This document shows positions 34,841 through 43,277 of a stretch of 64,000 nt of DNA, in pieces. The stretch lies in contig JAXHMB010000001.1 in NCBI GenBank assembly GCA_034521755.1, positions 1 through 64,000 of the forward strand, given 5' to 3'. The stretch is from JAXHMB01 sp034521755. GTDB taxonomy: Bacteria > Bacteroidota > Rhodothermia > Balneolales > Balneolaceae. Every line of letters begins with the position of its first letter. The stretch's first letter is position 1. A program made the translations under genes and the position numbers. The notes under the pieces were generated by a model. The model saw only the letters and a program-made list of their open reading frames with translations, was not told the DNA's origin and made no database searches.

Positions 34841-35500
34841 ATGATCATTGTAATTGATGGCCCCGCCGGATCCGGAAAGAGTTCAACTGCTAAGGCTGTG
34901 GCCAGAAAACTTGGAATTGAATACTTGGATTCCGGTGCTCTATATAGGGCGCTAACTGTTGTTTATGTTAGCAAAGAGTGGTCAGAATCATCGTTCTTTG
35001 AATTTTTGAGTACGCTATCAATCTCTTTTTCATATGATGACGAGCTTTTTCGGGTATGGATTGATGATAAAGAAATAACGGACAAACTGCGTTCTGAAGA
35101 AGTTTCAAATAATGTGAGTGAAGTCGCATCGAAACCCAAGGCCCGTACATTTGTAAATAATTTAATGCGTAATGCGGTAGAAACAGGAAACTATATTGCT
35201 GAAGGTCGTGATTTGGGAACAGCAGTTTTCCCTGATGCTAAGCTTAAGTTCTTTATGTCTGCTGATATAAATGAACGTGCACGCAGGCGACATCAGGAAC
35301 TTATCAAGCAGGGTCAAAAGACCACGCTTGGTTCGGTGAAACAAAATATTGAAAAGCGAGATAAGATAGATTCTCAGCGGAACAATGACCCGCTAAAAAA
35401 GGCAGATGATGCTATAGATATTGATACAACGGATTTAACCTTTGAACAACAGGTTCAAAAAATTTGTTCACTTATTAACAAGCGGTTAACGCTTAACTAA
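34841..35500 (+). CDS. cmk: Cytidylate kinase
   Basis: The protein has 219 residues. P-loop GPAGSGKS is at 7-14, YLDSGALYRA, the nucleoside monophosphate region with SNNVSEVA, and GRDLGTAVFPDA, all diagnostic of CMP kinase. It phosphorylates CMP and dCMP. The cmk-rpsA order is widely conserved; the gap to rpsA is 59 bases. A possible promoter TTG (34797) -N20- TAATTTAG (34820) lies upstream, followed by GGAG close to the start. Confidence 0.95.
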   Translation: MIIVIDGPAGSGKSSTAKAVARKLGIEYLDSGALYRALTVVYVSKEWSESSFFEFLSTLSISFSYDDELFRVWIDDKEITDKLRSEEVSNNVSEVASKPKARTFVNNLMRNAVETGNYIAEGRDLGTAVFPDAKLKFFMSADINERARRRHQELIKQGQKTTLGSVKQNIEKRDKIDSQRNNDPLKKADDAIDIDTTDLTFEQQVQKICSLINKRLTLN

Positions 35501-35559
35501 CTAAACTTATAACTCTAATCCCATCCCAAATGGGATGCGGTAATTTTAACTAAAACATA

Positions 35560-37593
35560 ATGACTGAAGACGTAAAACAAGAAGAAACTAAAACCAAAGA
35601 AACCGAAGAAGAAACAGCGGTTGCTGAAGAAGTGGAATTAGCGGAACAAGAAGAGGCTTCTGAACAAGAAAATACGGAAGCACAAGCTGACGAAGCCGTT
35701 CAAGAAGAAGCTGAAGAAATTACAGTTGATGATGTTGCTGCATTTACCGGCGATGTTGATGACGATCAGGAAGTATACACTTACGATCAGCTGGAGGCTG
35801 CATCAGAAGATTATACAGATGATGAGTTCCATAAGCTGGCTTCGATGTATGAAGACACGCTTAATGAAATTGAAGAAAAAGAAATTGTTACCGGCCGTGT
35901 TGTATCGGTTGATGAGAAGTACGTAATTGTTGATATCGGTTTCAAATCTGAAGGTATTGTTCAGGTTAATGAATTTCCTGACGAAGTAGTTGAAAACCTG
36001 GCCCCCGGAGATGAAGTTGATGTATTTCTTGACAAGGTTGAAGATCAGGAAGGTCAGCTTATCCTTTCCCGGCGCAAAGCTGATATTCTGCATGCTTGGG
36101 AGACTATTGAACGGTCTAACGAAAATGATGAAATTCTTGAAGGTTACATCCAGCGGCGCATTAAAGGTGGTATGGTTGTAGATATAATGGGCATTGATGC
36201 CTTTCTTCCCGGCTCACAAATTGATGTACGCCCGGTTCGGGATTTCGATGCTTATGTTGGCAAGACCATGGAATTCCAGGTTGTTAAGCTTAACATGCAG
36301 GCAGAGAACGTAGTTGTTTCTCACCGTGCTCTTATTGAGTCTGATCTCGAAGAGCAGCGTGAAGAGATTCTCTCTACTATTGAAGAAGGACAGGTACTTG
36401 AAGGTATTGTCAAGAACATTACAGACTTCGGTGTCTTTATTGACCTTGGCGGTGTTGACGGCCTGCTGCACATCACGGATCTTTCATGGGGCCGCGTAGA
36501 ACATCCTGAAGAAATCGTTTCTCTGGATCAGCGTCTCAATGTTGCTGTTATCGATTTTGATGAAGATTCAAAAAGAGTATCACTTGGACTTAAGCAGCTA
36601 CAGCCGCATCCATGGGATGAAATGGATCTGAAATATCCTGAAGGCATGAAAGTTCAGGGTCGCGTGGTTTCTATCGCCGACTATGGCGCTTTCATTGAGC
36701 TTGAAAAAGGTGTTGAAGGTCTTATCCACATTAGTGAAATGTCATGGACGCAGCACATCAAGCACCCATCACAACTTGTTGATAAAGATGATGTGATTGA
36801 ATGTGTAGTTCTGAATGTTAATGAGCCGGAAAAGAAAATTTCTCTCGGTGTCAAGCAGCTTGAAAATGATCCATGGAAAGATATCGAAGAGCGATATCCG
36901 GTTGGATCCAAGCACAAAGGGACTGTTCGCAATCTCACCAACTTCGGTGTGTTTGTTGAGCTGGAGCCCGGCATTGACGGACTCATCCACATTTCTGATC
37001 TAAGCTGGACCGAAAACATCAACCATCCGAATGAAGTCATTGACAAAGATGAAGAGATTGAAATAGTGATCATGGCTATCGACTTTGATAACCGTCGTAT
37101 CACACTCGGTCACAAACAGATTGAAGACAATCCGTGGGAGAAGTTTGCTGAAGAGCACGGGCTGACTTCTGAAATAGAGGGTGAAGTGATCAAAACTACC
37201 GATAAGGGTATTTTTGTGAAGCTTCCACAAGATATGGAAGGATTCATTCCGGCAAGCAAGGCTGATATTGAAGGTGAGCCTGCCGATAGCTTCTCTGAAG
37301 GTGACAAAGTAAAAGCTTTTGTCATTGAGCTTGATGAATCAAATAAAAATATTACGCTAAGCCAGTTCGAAAAAGATACCAAGAAAGCCAAAGGTTCTTC
37401 TAAGTCTGAGCGTAAGAAACCGGCTTCTTCTGAAAGTAAAACGGAAACAGGCACACCTACACTGGGTGAGATGTCCGGACTAGCTGATCTCAAGAAAGAG
37501 ATGGAAGAAAAAGAAAAGGCTGAGATTGAAGCAAAGATCAAAGAACAGGCTAAAAAAGAAGAGGAAGAAAAGTCTTCTGACGAAGAAGAGTAA
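35560..37593 (+). CDS. rpsA: 30S ribosomal protein S1
   Basis: The protein has 677 residues, longer than the Escherichia coli protein (557). An acidic, low-complexity N-terminal extension of about 100 residues rich in Glu and Ala precedes six S1 OB-fold repeats (about 105-175, 190-257, 280-345, 365-432, 450-517, 535-600) recognisable by G-x-V-x4-D-F/Y-G-x-F/V and GLIHISD/EMSW. A Lys/Glu-rich tail follows. It binds mRNA on the small subunit. Followed by a strong terminator. Confidence 0.95.
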   Translation: MTEDVKQEETKTKETEEETAVAEEVELAEQEEASEQENTEAQADEAVQEEAEEITVDDVAAFTGDVDDDQEVYTYDQLEAASEDYTDDEFHKLASMYEDTLNEIEEKEIVTGRVVSVDEKYVIVDIGFKSEGIVQVNEFPDEVVENLAPGDEVDVFLDKVEDQEGQLILSRRKADILHAWETIERSNENDEILEGYIQRRIKGGMVVDIMGIDAFLPGSQIDVRPVRDFDAYVGKTMEFQVVKLNMQAENVVVSHRALIESDLEEQREEILSTIEEGQVLEGIVKNITDFGVFIDLGGVDGLLHITDLSWGRVEHPEEIVSLDQRLNVAVIDFDEDSKRVSLGLKQLQPHPWDEMDLKYPEGMKVQGRVVSIADYGAFIELEKGVEGLIHISEMSWTQHIKHPSQLVDKDDVIECVVLNVNEPEKKISLGVKQLENDPWKDIEERYPVGSKHKGTVRNLTNFGVFVELEPGIDGLIHISDLSWTENINHPNEVIDKDEEIEIVIMAIDFDNRRITLGHKQIEDNPWEKFAEEHGLTSEIEGEVIKTTDKGIFVKLPQDMEGFIPASKADIEGEPADSFSEGDKVKAFVIELDESNKNITLSQFEKDTKKAKGSSKSERKKPASSESKTETGTPTLGEMSGLADLKKEMEEKEKAEIEAKIKEQAKKEEEEKSSDEEE

Positions 37594-37618
37594 TTCCAAA
37601 TCAGCTTAAAAAATTAAA

Positions 37619-37649
37619 GGCTCGGGAAATATTTCCTGAGCCTTTTTTT
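37619..37649 (+). terminator. Intrinsic terminator after rpsA
   Basis: Stem ggctcgggaaat/atttcctgagcc, with a single G-T mismatch, followed by a T run. Confidence 0.9.
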
Positions 37650-37695
37650 ATTTACGTAAAAATTGAATGATTACTTGAAGTCTTTGCAAAGCCCT

Positions 37696-37947
37696 CTACT
37701 CTTCTTTATAAAAGAAGACAATATTCTTATCGGGGTGCCTGCTGCTTTTAATATCTTCATTATGCTCCCTGTTGAAAGCGTACACAGCATTTCTCATTGA
37801 ATTCAGCTCGGCATCTTCATCAAAGGATACTTCCAGTGCTTTGCCGCCGGCTTTTAGTTTCTGGATATTCTCCAAAAGCGGTTCATACTTTGAGGAACTT
37901 TTTTTAGAAATATTTATATCAGATCTAGACACAAAATTGATGTTCAT
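37696..37947 (-). CDS. Hypothetical protein, 83 residues
   Basis: Not recognised. The protein has 83 residues without signal peptide or membrane segment, with a basic N-terminus (FVSRSDINISKKSSSKYEPL) and the segment GGKALEVSFDEDAELNSMRN, then AVYAFNREHN. It stands alone between the rpsA terminator and moxR, on the same strand as moxR and 128 bases after it. Codon use and a clean ATG make a real gene likely. The SMRNAVYAFNRE patch looks like a small DNA- or protein-binding helix, but this is only an impression. Confidence 0.6.
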   Translation of the reverse strand: MNINFVSRSDINISKKSSSKYEPLLENIQKLKAGGKALEVSFDEDAELNSMRNAVYAFNREHNEDIKSSRHPDKNIVFFYKEE

Positions 37948-38075
37948 ATAAAACTTTCAGTTTTAATTTCTTGCCTAAATAAGCAGTAAAAAAAGAATTC
38001 ACAAATTAATAATAGCTCCAAGTGCTATACAGGACATTATTAACTCACCAACTGCTGATTAAGTTTCAAAAATTT

Positions 38076-39083
38076 CTATGGCACCTGAATGGTAGAAAGA
38101 ATCTGTTCAATAATATCTTCGGAGGTAATCTCTTCTGCTTCTGCTTCAAACGTTGGAATAACACGATGTCGAAGTACGTCCATAGCAATGGTGCGAACAT
38201 CTTCGGGTGTTACATAGGCCCGATGCTGCATATAGGCATGTGCACGGGCAGCAAGATTCAGATTGATAGAAGCACGTGGAGAGCCTCCAAAGTTAATAAG
38301 CTCGGTCAGGTCATCCAGATTATAGTTAGCGGGATTTCTGGTTGCAAAAACAAGGTCAATGATGTATTGCTCAACTTTCTCATCAATATAAATTTCGTTG
38401 ATGACTTTACGGGCTTCCATTACTTTCTCAGTTTTAATAACAGGCTTAAGTTCTTCAGGTTTGCCTGTCTTGGCCATGCGTCTCATGATTTCCAGCTCTT
38501 CACTTTCGCTGGGATAGTCGATGTTTATTTTCATCATAAATCGATCAACCTGTGCTTCGGGCAGGGGATAGGTTCCTTCCTGCTCTACCGGGTTTTGAGT
38601 AGCCAATGTCAGGAAAGGTTCATCAAGCTGGTAGGTAGTTTCGCCGATGGTTACCTGTTTTTCCTGCATTGCTTCAAGCAGGGCACTTTGCACTTTAGCA
38701 GGCGAACGATTGATTTCATCCGCCAGGATGATGTTGGCAAAAATAGGTCCTTTTTTCACCGTGAACTCTGCTTCTTTTTGATTGTAAATAAGCGTACCAA
38801 TAAGATCAGCAGGCAAAAGATCGGGCGTAAACTGCAGGCGTTGAAATTTAGTGCTGATGACTTTCGCCAGTGAAGACACCGTAAGAGTCTTTGCAAGACC
38901 CGGAACACCCTCTAAAAGCACGTGGCCATCGGCCAGAAGGCCAACAAGCAGTCGGTTAATCATATAGCGCTGACCGACAATTACTTTATTTAGTTCCTTA
39001 TAAATATCGTCAATAAAAGCACTCGACTTTTTAATTTTTTCGCCGAGTTCTTGCATGTCTACAGATGCTGTTTCAGTTGCCAT
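38076..39083 (-). CDS. MoxR-family AAA+ ATPase
   Basis: The protein has 335 residues. Walker A GVPGLAKT is at 59-66, Walker B ILADEINRSPAKVQSALLEAMQ, sensor 1 LATQNPVEQEGTYPLPEAQVDRF, and the C-terminal AAA lid has the GGSPRASINL arginine region. MoxR ATPases act as chaperones that insert cofactors or mature VWA-domain partners. The usual neighbours (DUF58, BatA, BatB) are not adjacent; a BatB-like gene lies at 12.3 kb. A 283-codon frame on the opposite strand is a shadow. Confidence 0.93.
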   Translation of the reverse strand: MATETASVDMQELGEKIKKSSAFIDDIYKELNKVIVGQRYMINRLLVGLLADGHVLLEGVPGLAKTLTVSSLAKVISTKFQRLQFTPDLLPADLIGTLIYNQKEAEFTVKKGPIFANIILADEINRSPAKVQSALLEAMQEKQVTIGETTYQLDEPFLTLATQNPVEQEGTYPLPEAQVDRFMMKINIDYPSESEELEIMRRMAKTGKPEELKPVIKTEKVMEARKVINEIYIDEKVEQYIIDLVFATRNPANYNLDDLTELINFGGSPRASINLNLAARAHAYMQHRAYVTPEDVRTIAMDVLRHRVIPTFEAEAEEITSEDIIEQILSTIQVP

Positions 39084-39168
39084 GTGCTGTGCGTGTTATT
39101 GATTTAGATTTTGAATTAGTAATACCTATTTTCCTGCGCAAGAAATTACAAAATATTAAAGGTAATAA

Positions 39169-39984
39169 ATGGAACTTTTAGATTCTTTTTTGTTGGGATT
39201 GATTCAAGGGCTTACCGAGTTTTTGCCTATCAGCAGCTCCGGCCACCTTGTACTTGGCGAAGCCATGCTGGGCGGTGAAATCGACCAAAGTATTACGTTT
39301 GAAGTGGTCGTTCATTTCGGAACCCTTTGCAGTATCCTCATTTATTACCGCAGTAAATTGGCTGATATGTTAACATCCCTTTGGGATCTTATCAAATCAC
39401 CTAAAGAAATTTCACAAAAAGCCGACAGTGATACTAACGTAAAGCTGATGGGTTTCATTTTGTTGAGTATGATTCCGGCCTTCTTGGTTGGTGTATTTTT
39501 AAAAGAAGAAATCGAAACCATCTTCCTGAATCCATTTATGGTATCCATCATGTTGCTGGTGACCGGATCTATTTTATATGCCACTAAATTCCGAAATGAA
39601 TTTCCAAAGGAGGTAAATGCGAAAAGTGCGTTTGGCATAGGTTTGGCGCAGGCCTTTGCGATACTGCCGGGAATCAGCCGTTCAGGTTCTACAATTTCAT
39701 TGGGACTGTATCTTGGTATCAATAGGAAAGAAGTTGCAAACTTTTCATTCCTAATGGTGATTCCGGTCATTGCGGGGGCAATGCTATTTGAGGTTAAAGA
39801 GATGATTGAGATTGGAGTTCAGGTTAATGATGCCATCAGTCTTATCGTTGGATTTTTCACGGCTTTTATCTCAGGGTACTATGCACTCAAATATCTGATC
39901 ATCATGTTACAGAGTAAAGGCATTCATCCGTTTGCCTGGTACTGTTGGGCGGTGGGTATTAGCGGACTGATTTATTTTTGGTAG
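39169..39984 (+). CDS. uppP: Undecaprenyl-diphosphatase UppP/BacA
   Basis: The protein has 271 residues and about eight membrane segments. Signature motifs are QGLTEFLPISSSGHLVLGE at the N-terminus and AILPGISRSGSTISLGL (catalytic Ser/Arg region) in the middle. It recycles undecaprenyl pyrophosphate to the monophosphate carrier used for peptidoglycan and surface polysaccharides; loss or gain affects bacitracin tolerance. Diverges from moxR by 85 bases. Confidence 0.95.
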   Translation: MELLDSFLLGLIQGLTEFLPISSSGHLVLGEAMLGGEIDQSITFEVVVHFGTLCSILIYYRSKLADMLTSLWDLIKSPKEISQKADSDTNVKLMGFILLSMIPAFLVGVFLKEEIETIFLNPFMVSIMLLVTGSILYATKFRNEFPKEVNAKSAFGIGLAQAFAILPGISRSGSTISLGLYLGINRKEVANFSFLMVIPVIAGAMLFEVKEMIEIGVQVNDAISLIVGFFTAFISGYYALKYLIIMLQSKGIHPFAWYCWAVGISGLIYFW

Positions 39985-39987
39985 GAA

Positions 39988-40067
39988 AGTAATGTTAAAT
40001 GGTGAATACTAAATTTTAAATTTGCTGAAAATAATTCAACATTTAGCATTTAAAATTCACAATTTTA
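39988..40067. repeat. AT-rich inverted repeat 3
   Basis: Left side with atgttaaatggtgaatac and aattttaaattt, right side with attcaacatttagcattt and aattcacaatttt form an imperfect fold-back between uppP and nuoJ. Shares words with the two elements in the tRNA cluster. Confidence 0.5.
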
Positions 40068-40069
40068 AG

Positions 40070-40100
40070 TTGATGACGTTTCCATTTTTATCTACCTTTG
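40070..40100 (+). promoter_or_regulatory. Bacteroidota-type promoter of nuoJ
   Basis: TTG (40070-40072), 20 bases, then TACCTTTG (40093-40100), 25 bases before nuoJ ATG 40126. Fits TTTG-N19/20-TAnnTTTG with one missing T. Confidence 0.6.
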
Positions 40101-40125
40101 AAGCCACGTAAACGAAAAACGATTT

Positions 40126-40653
40126 ATGGTTACCTACATCTTTATATTTTTGGCAGTTCTGGCCATTGCTTCGGCTCTTGGTATGGTCGTTAGCAAGAAT
40201 ACGGTAAACAGCGCATTGTTTTTAGTGCTGAATATGGTTTCGCTATCTGGGGTTTACCTGTTGTTGGAAGCTCAGTTTTTGGCCGTGGTTCAGGTTTTGG
40301 TATATGCCGGGGCCATCATGGTGTTATTTCTATTTGTGATTATGCTCTTGAACCTTGATGCTGAGGAATCGCTTTTCAACAAGTTTCGCATTAAATATTT
40401 CGTGGCATTCTTATTAGGTATTACGGTACTGTCTCAGCTGCTTTACAGTATTGGAGACTTTTCGGGAATGCTGCCAGAAGTCGCCACTAAAGAATTAGCT
40501 GATGTTGGTACAGTTGAAGCTATAGGTTCTGTATTATTCACTGAATATTTGCTTCCTTTTCATATAATTGCTTTGCTTCTGACTGCTGCCGCGTGCGGGT
40601 CTATTCTGCTGGCACAGCATAAAATTAAGTCCGTTACAGAAAACAATGATTAG
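40126..40653 (+). CDS. nuoJ: NADH-quinone oxidoreductase subunit J
   Basis: The protein has 175 residues and five membrane helices. The conserved VQVLVYAGAIMVLFLFVIMLLNL segment contains the helix-3 region with the pi-bulge that transmits quinone-site changes to the membrane arm. First gene of the membrane-arm operon; nuoA-nuoI are not upstream in this window. Its stop overlaps nuoK by 8 bases. Confidence 0.95.
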   Translation: MVTYIFIFLAVLAIASALGMVVSKNTVNSALFLVLNMVSLSGVYLLLEAQFLAVVQVLVYAGAIMVLFLFVIMLLNLDAEESLFNKFRIKYFVAFLLGITVLSQLLYSIGDFSGMLPEVATKELADVGTVEAIGSVLFTEYLLPFHIIALLLTAAACGSILLAQHKIKSVTENND

Positions 40654-40948
40654 TATTGATTGGTTTTTAGCTCTTAGCGCTGTCTTATTTACCGTTGGCA
40701 TTATCGGTGTACTCATTCGCAAGAATGCCATCGTAATTTTTATGAGTGTTGAGCTTATGCTGAACGCCGTAAACCTTTCGCTTATCTCTTTTAGTACTCA
40801 TCATGGCAACGTAGACGGACAAATTCTGGTCTTCTTTTCACTGGCCATAGCCGCAGCCGAAGCGGTAGTAGGGTTGGCTATTATTATTGCCATTTTCCGG
40901 AACAACCTTTCTGTAGATGTCAGTAGAATTAACCTTCTCCGTTGGTAG
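40646..40948 (+). CDS. nuoK: NADH-quinone oxidoreductase subunit K
   Basis: The protein has 100 residues and three helices. Glu36 in FMSVELMLN and Glu72 in AIAAAEAVVGLAI are the two conserved membrane-embedded glutamates needed for proton translocation. Normal length; overlaps nuoJ. Confidence 0.95.
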   Translation: MISIDWFLALSAVLFTVGIIGVLIRKNAIVIFMSVELMLNAVNLSLISFSTHHGNVDGQILVFFSLAIAAAEAVVGLAIIIAIFRNNLSVDVSRINLLRW

Positions 40949-41243
40949 GGATTTACGTAAGCTTGATCTGGCCTTAGAATCTAAAAAGCTTGTTAAAATA
41001 TCTGACAAACAAATTTTAGAAATATTCAATGTGTGAAAATTGAGGAATTATTATTCCCACATTTTGCAAACTTATGTGCCACAAATAGATTCAATCTTAA
41101 CTAAAAAATACTGCTTCATATTCCTTTACCTTCACTCACTTTTTTGTATCTTTGCCCTCTACAATTTCCACTTGGGAATGCTGAAGGTATTGGCTACCTT
41201 TTGAGCGAATTTTTAAGGATATTTAACACTAATTACGTAGTAA
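40949..41243 (+). promoter_or_regulatory. nuoK-nuoL spacer with a possible promoter
   Basis: 295 bases without a convincing gene. It includes TATCTTTG (41147-41154), a -7-like element of Bacteroidota type, but no clear -33 element at the right distance. In the Rhodothermus marinus complex I operon an nhaD antiporter gene has been reported; no trace of one is visible in this gap. Confidence 0.4.
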
Positions 41244-43265
41244 ATGGATTCGGCCACTGCGCTTGCTAGTTTGATTGTTGGATTGCCTCTGCTGGGCTTT
41301 CTGATTAATGGTTTAATGGGATTGAAGTCCGAGGCTTACCGTGAAAAGAAAAGCCTGATTGGAACCATTGCCAACCTTTCAGTTTTTATTCCTTTTGTAG
41401 CCGCTGTTTATTTCTTCCTTAATATGGGAGAAGAGTCCGAAGCTATTAAAGCTACACTTTTCACCTGGATTGATACGGGCAGTTTTCATGTAGATATTGC
41501 TTATCAGATTGACCAGTTGTCTATTCTCATGACGCTGGTTGTGACCGGTGTTGGCTTTTTAATTCATCTCTATTCGGTAGGTTACATGTGGCATGATGAA
41601 GGCTACTGGAAGTTTTTTGCCTATCTGAACTTGTTTATTTTTGCCATGCTGAATTTGGTGATGGCAGATAACCTTCTGTTGCTTTTCTTAGGATGGGAGG
41701 GCGTAGGTCTTTGTTCTTACCTCTTAATTGGTTTTTGGTATACCGACCTCTCTAAAGCAGCGGCCGGGAACAAAGCATTTTGGTATAACAGAGTAGGTGA
41801 CTTTGCCTTTTTGATTGCCATGTTCTTGACGTTCCAGCATATTGGCAGCTTGGAGTTTGAAGCCATCCTTGGCAATCTTGAAGCCATTCCGGCTGATGAC
41901 AAATTTTGGATTGGCCTGCTGATGTTTATTGGGGCAACCGGTAAAAGTGCACAGATTCCACTTTTTGTTTGGCTGCCCGATGCCATGGCGGGACCAACTT
42001 CCGTTTCAGCATTAATTCATGCTGCAACCATGGTTACTTCAGGTATTTACCTTATTTCCCGGATGTCGCCGATGTTTGTAATGTCACCGGAAGTTATGAT
42101 GCTTATTGCCGTAATAGGTGCATTAACCGCTATTGTTGCAGCAACTATTGCTATCACTCAGAACGATATAAAACGAGTACTGGCATACTCAACGGTTTCT
42201 CAGCTTGGATATATGTTTTTGGCGTTAGGTTCCGGGGCATTTACCGCAGCAATGTTTCATGTTGTAACCCACGCATTTTTCAAAGCTTGTCTCTTTCTCG
42301 GTTCGGGTTCTGTAATTCATGCTATGGAACATGTAGAACACGGCCTGCATGATGAAGGCAAAGATATACATTTCGATCCGCAAGACATGCGCTTTATGGG
42401 AGGACTGAAAGAATACATGCCTTCAACTTATAAGACTTTTTTGATTTCTACTATAGCTATTGCAGGTATTCCACCATTGGCGGGATTCTTTTCCAAGGAT
42501 GAAATTCTGGCTTTTACCTTTAATGCCGGTTTCGGTGAATATGCTGGAGCACTGTATTTTGCTCTTTGGGGCATTGGAATTGTGACTGCTTTTTTAACTG
42601 CTTTTTATATGTTTCGTCTCACCTTTGGAACATTTAATGGACCGTTCAAGCTGCCTTCTAAGATTGATGGGGCAGAAGGTGCTGAAAAGTTTTTGCATGA
42701 AAGTCCAAAGACTATGACAATTCCACTGTGGACCCTTGGCGGACTTTCTGTTGTAGGTGGATTTATAGGTGTTCCCAATTTCTTATTGTCTACTTTTACC
42801 CACCAGGAAGAGCACATAAACCTGTTACACAACTGGCTTCACACCACCACAGCAGATTTTGGACTGACCTTGTCGCATGGTGCAGAGTGGGCTTTGATGG
42901 GTATTTCAATATTGGTGGCCGTCTCGGGTGTTTGGCTGGCATTTCGAATGTATGGAAGTGGTGCTACTGAAGAATCTGACGAAAGACTTGCCCATCGCTT
43001 TGGCGGACTGTATCAAACCTGGCAAGAGAAATATAACCTTGATGAATTTTATCAGGGAGTAGTCATTGATCCGATTGTTAAACTTTCAGACAAAGGTTTG
43101 GCAGTCTTTGATATGAAAATCATTGACGGCTTTGTAAATACCGTTGGTGGTATAGTTCGACTTTTTGGAAGCATATTCAGATATGTGCAGACAGGGGTAA
43201 CATCAAGTTATGCGCTGGCCTTGGTGGTGGGAGTGATTATCGTTTTAAGCCTTTTGATTTTTTAA
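41244..43265 (+). CDS. nuoL: NADH-quinone oxidoreductase subunit L
   Basis: The protein has 673 residues, antiporter-like, with about 16 membrane helices. Proton-path motifs are visible: LFLGWEGVGLCSYLLIGFWY with the conserved Glu, GATGKSAQIPLFVWLPDAMAGPTSVSALIHAATMV and a Lys/His pattern in VVTHAFFKACLFLGSGSVIHAM. The long C-terminal part carries the lateral helix that spans the membrane arm. nuoM starts 12 bases later. Confidence 0.96.
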   Translation: MDSATALASLIVGLPLLGFLINGLMGLKSEAYREKKSLIGTIANLSVFIPFVAAVYFFLNMGEESEAIKATLFTWIDTGSFHVDIAYQIDQLSILMTLVVTGVGFLIHLYSVGYMWHDEGYWKFFAYLNLFIFAMLNLVMADNLLLLFLGWEGVGLCSYLLIGFWYTDLSKAAAGNKAFWYNRVGDFAFLIAMFLTFQHIGSLEFEAILGNLEAIPADDKFWIGLLMFIGATGKSAQIPLFVWLPDAMAGPTSVSALIHAATMVTSGIYLISRMSPMFVMSPEVMMLIAVIGALTAIVAATIAITQNDIKRVLAYSTVSQLGYMFLALGSGAFTAAMFHVVTHAFFKACLFLGSGSVIHAMEHVEHGLHDEGKDIHFDPQDMRFMGGLKEYMPSTYKTFLISTIAIAGIPPLAGFFSKDEILAFTFNAGFGEYAGALYFALWGIGIVTAFLTAFYMFRLTFGTFNGPFKLPSKIDGAEGAEKFLHESPKTMTIPLWTLGGLSVVGGFIGVPNFLLSTFTHQEEHINLLHNWLHTTTADFGLTLSHGAEWALMGISILVAVSGVWLAFRMYGSGATEESDERLAHRFGGLYQTWQEKYNLDEFYQGVVIDPIVKLSDKGLAVFDMKIIDGFVNTVGGIVRLFGSIFRYVQTGVTSSYALALVVGVIIVLSLLIF

Positions 43266-43277
43266 AAGAACTGAATA

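Noticed and set aside
38022..38873. A 283-codon open frame on the plus strand opposite moxR.
   Set aside because: It has no recognisable motif and lies wholly within the firmly identified MoxR gene; it reflects codon bias of the opposite strand.
40949..41243. A remnant of nhaD between nuoK and nuoL.
   Set aside because: No frame in the gap shows antiporter-like hydrophobic stretches; only promoter-like and AT-rich sequence is seen.
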